A stretch of DNA of 64,000 nt from Marinomonas flavescens (GTDB taxonomy: Bacteria; Pseudomonadota; Gammaproteobacteria; Pseudomonadales; Marinomonadaceae). Location: the NCBI RefSeq assembly GCF_004352835.1, contig NZ_SJSB01000006.1:149509-213508 (forward strand), given 5' to 3'. Below are positions 63,899 through 64,000 of this stretch, piece after piece. Each line of letters starts with the position of its first letter. The first letter of the stretch is position 1. The position numbers and the translations under genes were made by a program. The notes beneath the pieces were generated by a model that worked only from the letters and a program-made list of their open reading frames with translations, ran no database searches and had not been told where the DNA came from.

Positions 63899-64000
63899 TG
63901 GTCAAGCCTCACGAGCAATTAGTATTGGTTAGCTCAATGCCTCACAGCACTTACACACCCAACCTATCAACGTCCTAGTCTCGAACGGCTCTTCAGGGGA
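63899..64000 (-). rRNA. rrl: 23S ribosomal RNA, 3' end (partial)
   Basis: On the minus strand the sequence ends GTGAGGCTTGACC and contains GATAGGTTGGGTGTGTAAG and GAGCTAACCAATACTAATTG, as at the 3' end of gammaproteobacterial 23S. It continues beyond the window. Confidence 0.95.

Overview
This window looks like chromosomal DNA of a marine gammaproteobacterium of the Oceanospirillales/Pseudomonadales type, most like Marinomonas. That is an inference from gene content and order, not a database result. Supporting signs are an algU-mucA-mucB-mucC-mucD stress operon, a GDH-180 type glutamate dehydrogenase beside a GlxA/ArgR-type regulator, an Entner-Doudoroff gene set with hexR, nadB next to sdhE/ygfX, a fairly AT-rich base composition and many U-tract hairpin terminators. 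I see no CRISPR array, prophage, toxin-based defence island or biosynthetic gene cluster. Most of the window is core metabolism.

Layout. Positions 1-1315 hold the KDO genes kdsA (partial) and kdsD. Positions 1466-2461 hold znuA with a Zur-like palindrome upstream. Positions 2569-5129 hold astE, a Nudix hydrolase and a DUF2927 exported protein. Then come hemE, a small unknown protein and a PII protein. Positions 7474-18093 form an arginine/ornithine-type block: a four-gene basic amino acid ABC importer, a GlxA-family regulator, the large NAD-glutamate dehydrogenase and AstC. With astE nearby, this suggests arginine uptake and catabolism to glutamate and 2-oxoglutarate. Positions 18452-26854 hold sbmA, a small motility-like peptide, glnE, a shortened ygiF, argE and argA.

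Positions 26987-31110 are the complete sigma-E (AlgU) operon on the minus strand, divergent from nadB, followed by ygfX/sdhE. Positions 33922-42216 are a polyol utilisation cluster: an ABC importer (mtlEFGK), a mannitol-type dehydrogenase, an AraC regulator and, convergently, xylulokinase. The dehydrogenase plus xylulokinase pairing fits D-arabitol as well as mannitol/sorbitol. Positions 42603-46981 encode a MHYT-PAS-PAS hybrid kinase with its own Hpt domain and an overlapping REC-HD-GYP protein, which together form a complete phosphorelay to a putative cyclic-di-GMP phosphodiesterase.

Positions 47135-59869 hold ygfZ, ung, a phosphotransferase, hexR, putP, edd, gap-pyk-mgsA and purEK. Two HexR-like boxes lie between edd and gap, so the local regulator probably controls both. 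A perfect 16-copy octanucleotide repeat lies between the putP and edd terminators. The right end (59948-64000) has an MFS transporter, a DUF1840 protein, a REP-type (Y1) transposase flanked by 14-bp inverted repeats, a second repeat element, and the 3' end of an rRNA operon on the minus strand (23S end, full 5S, then a truncated second 5S-like copy, with two terminators).
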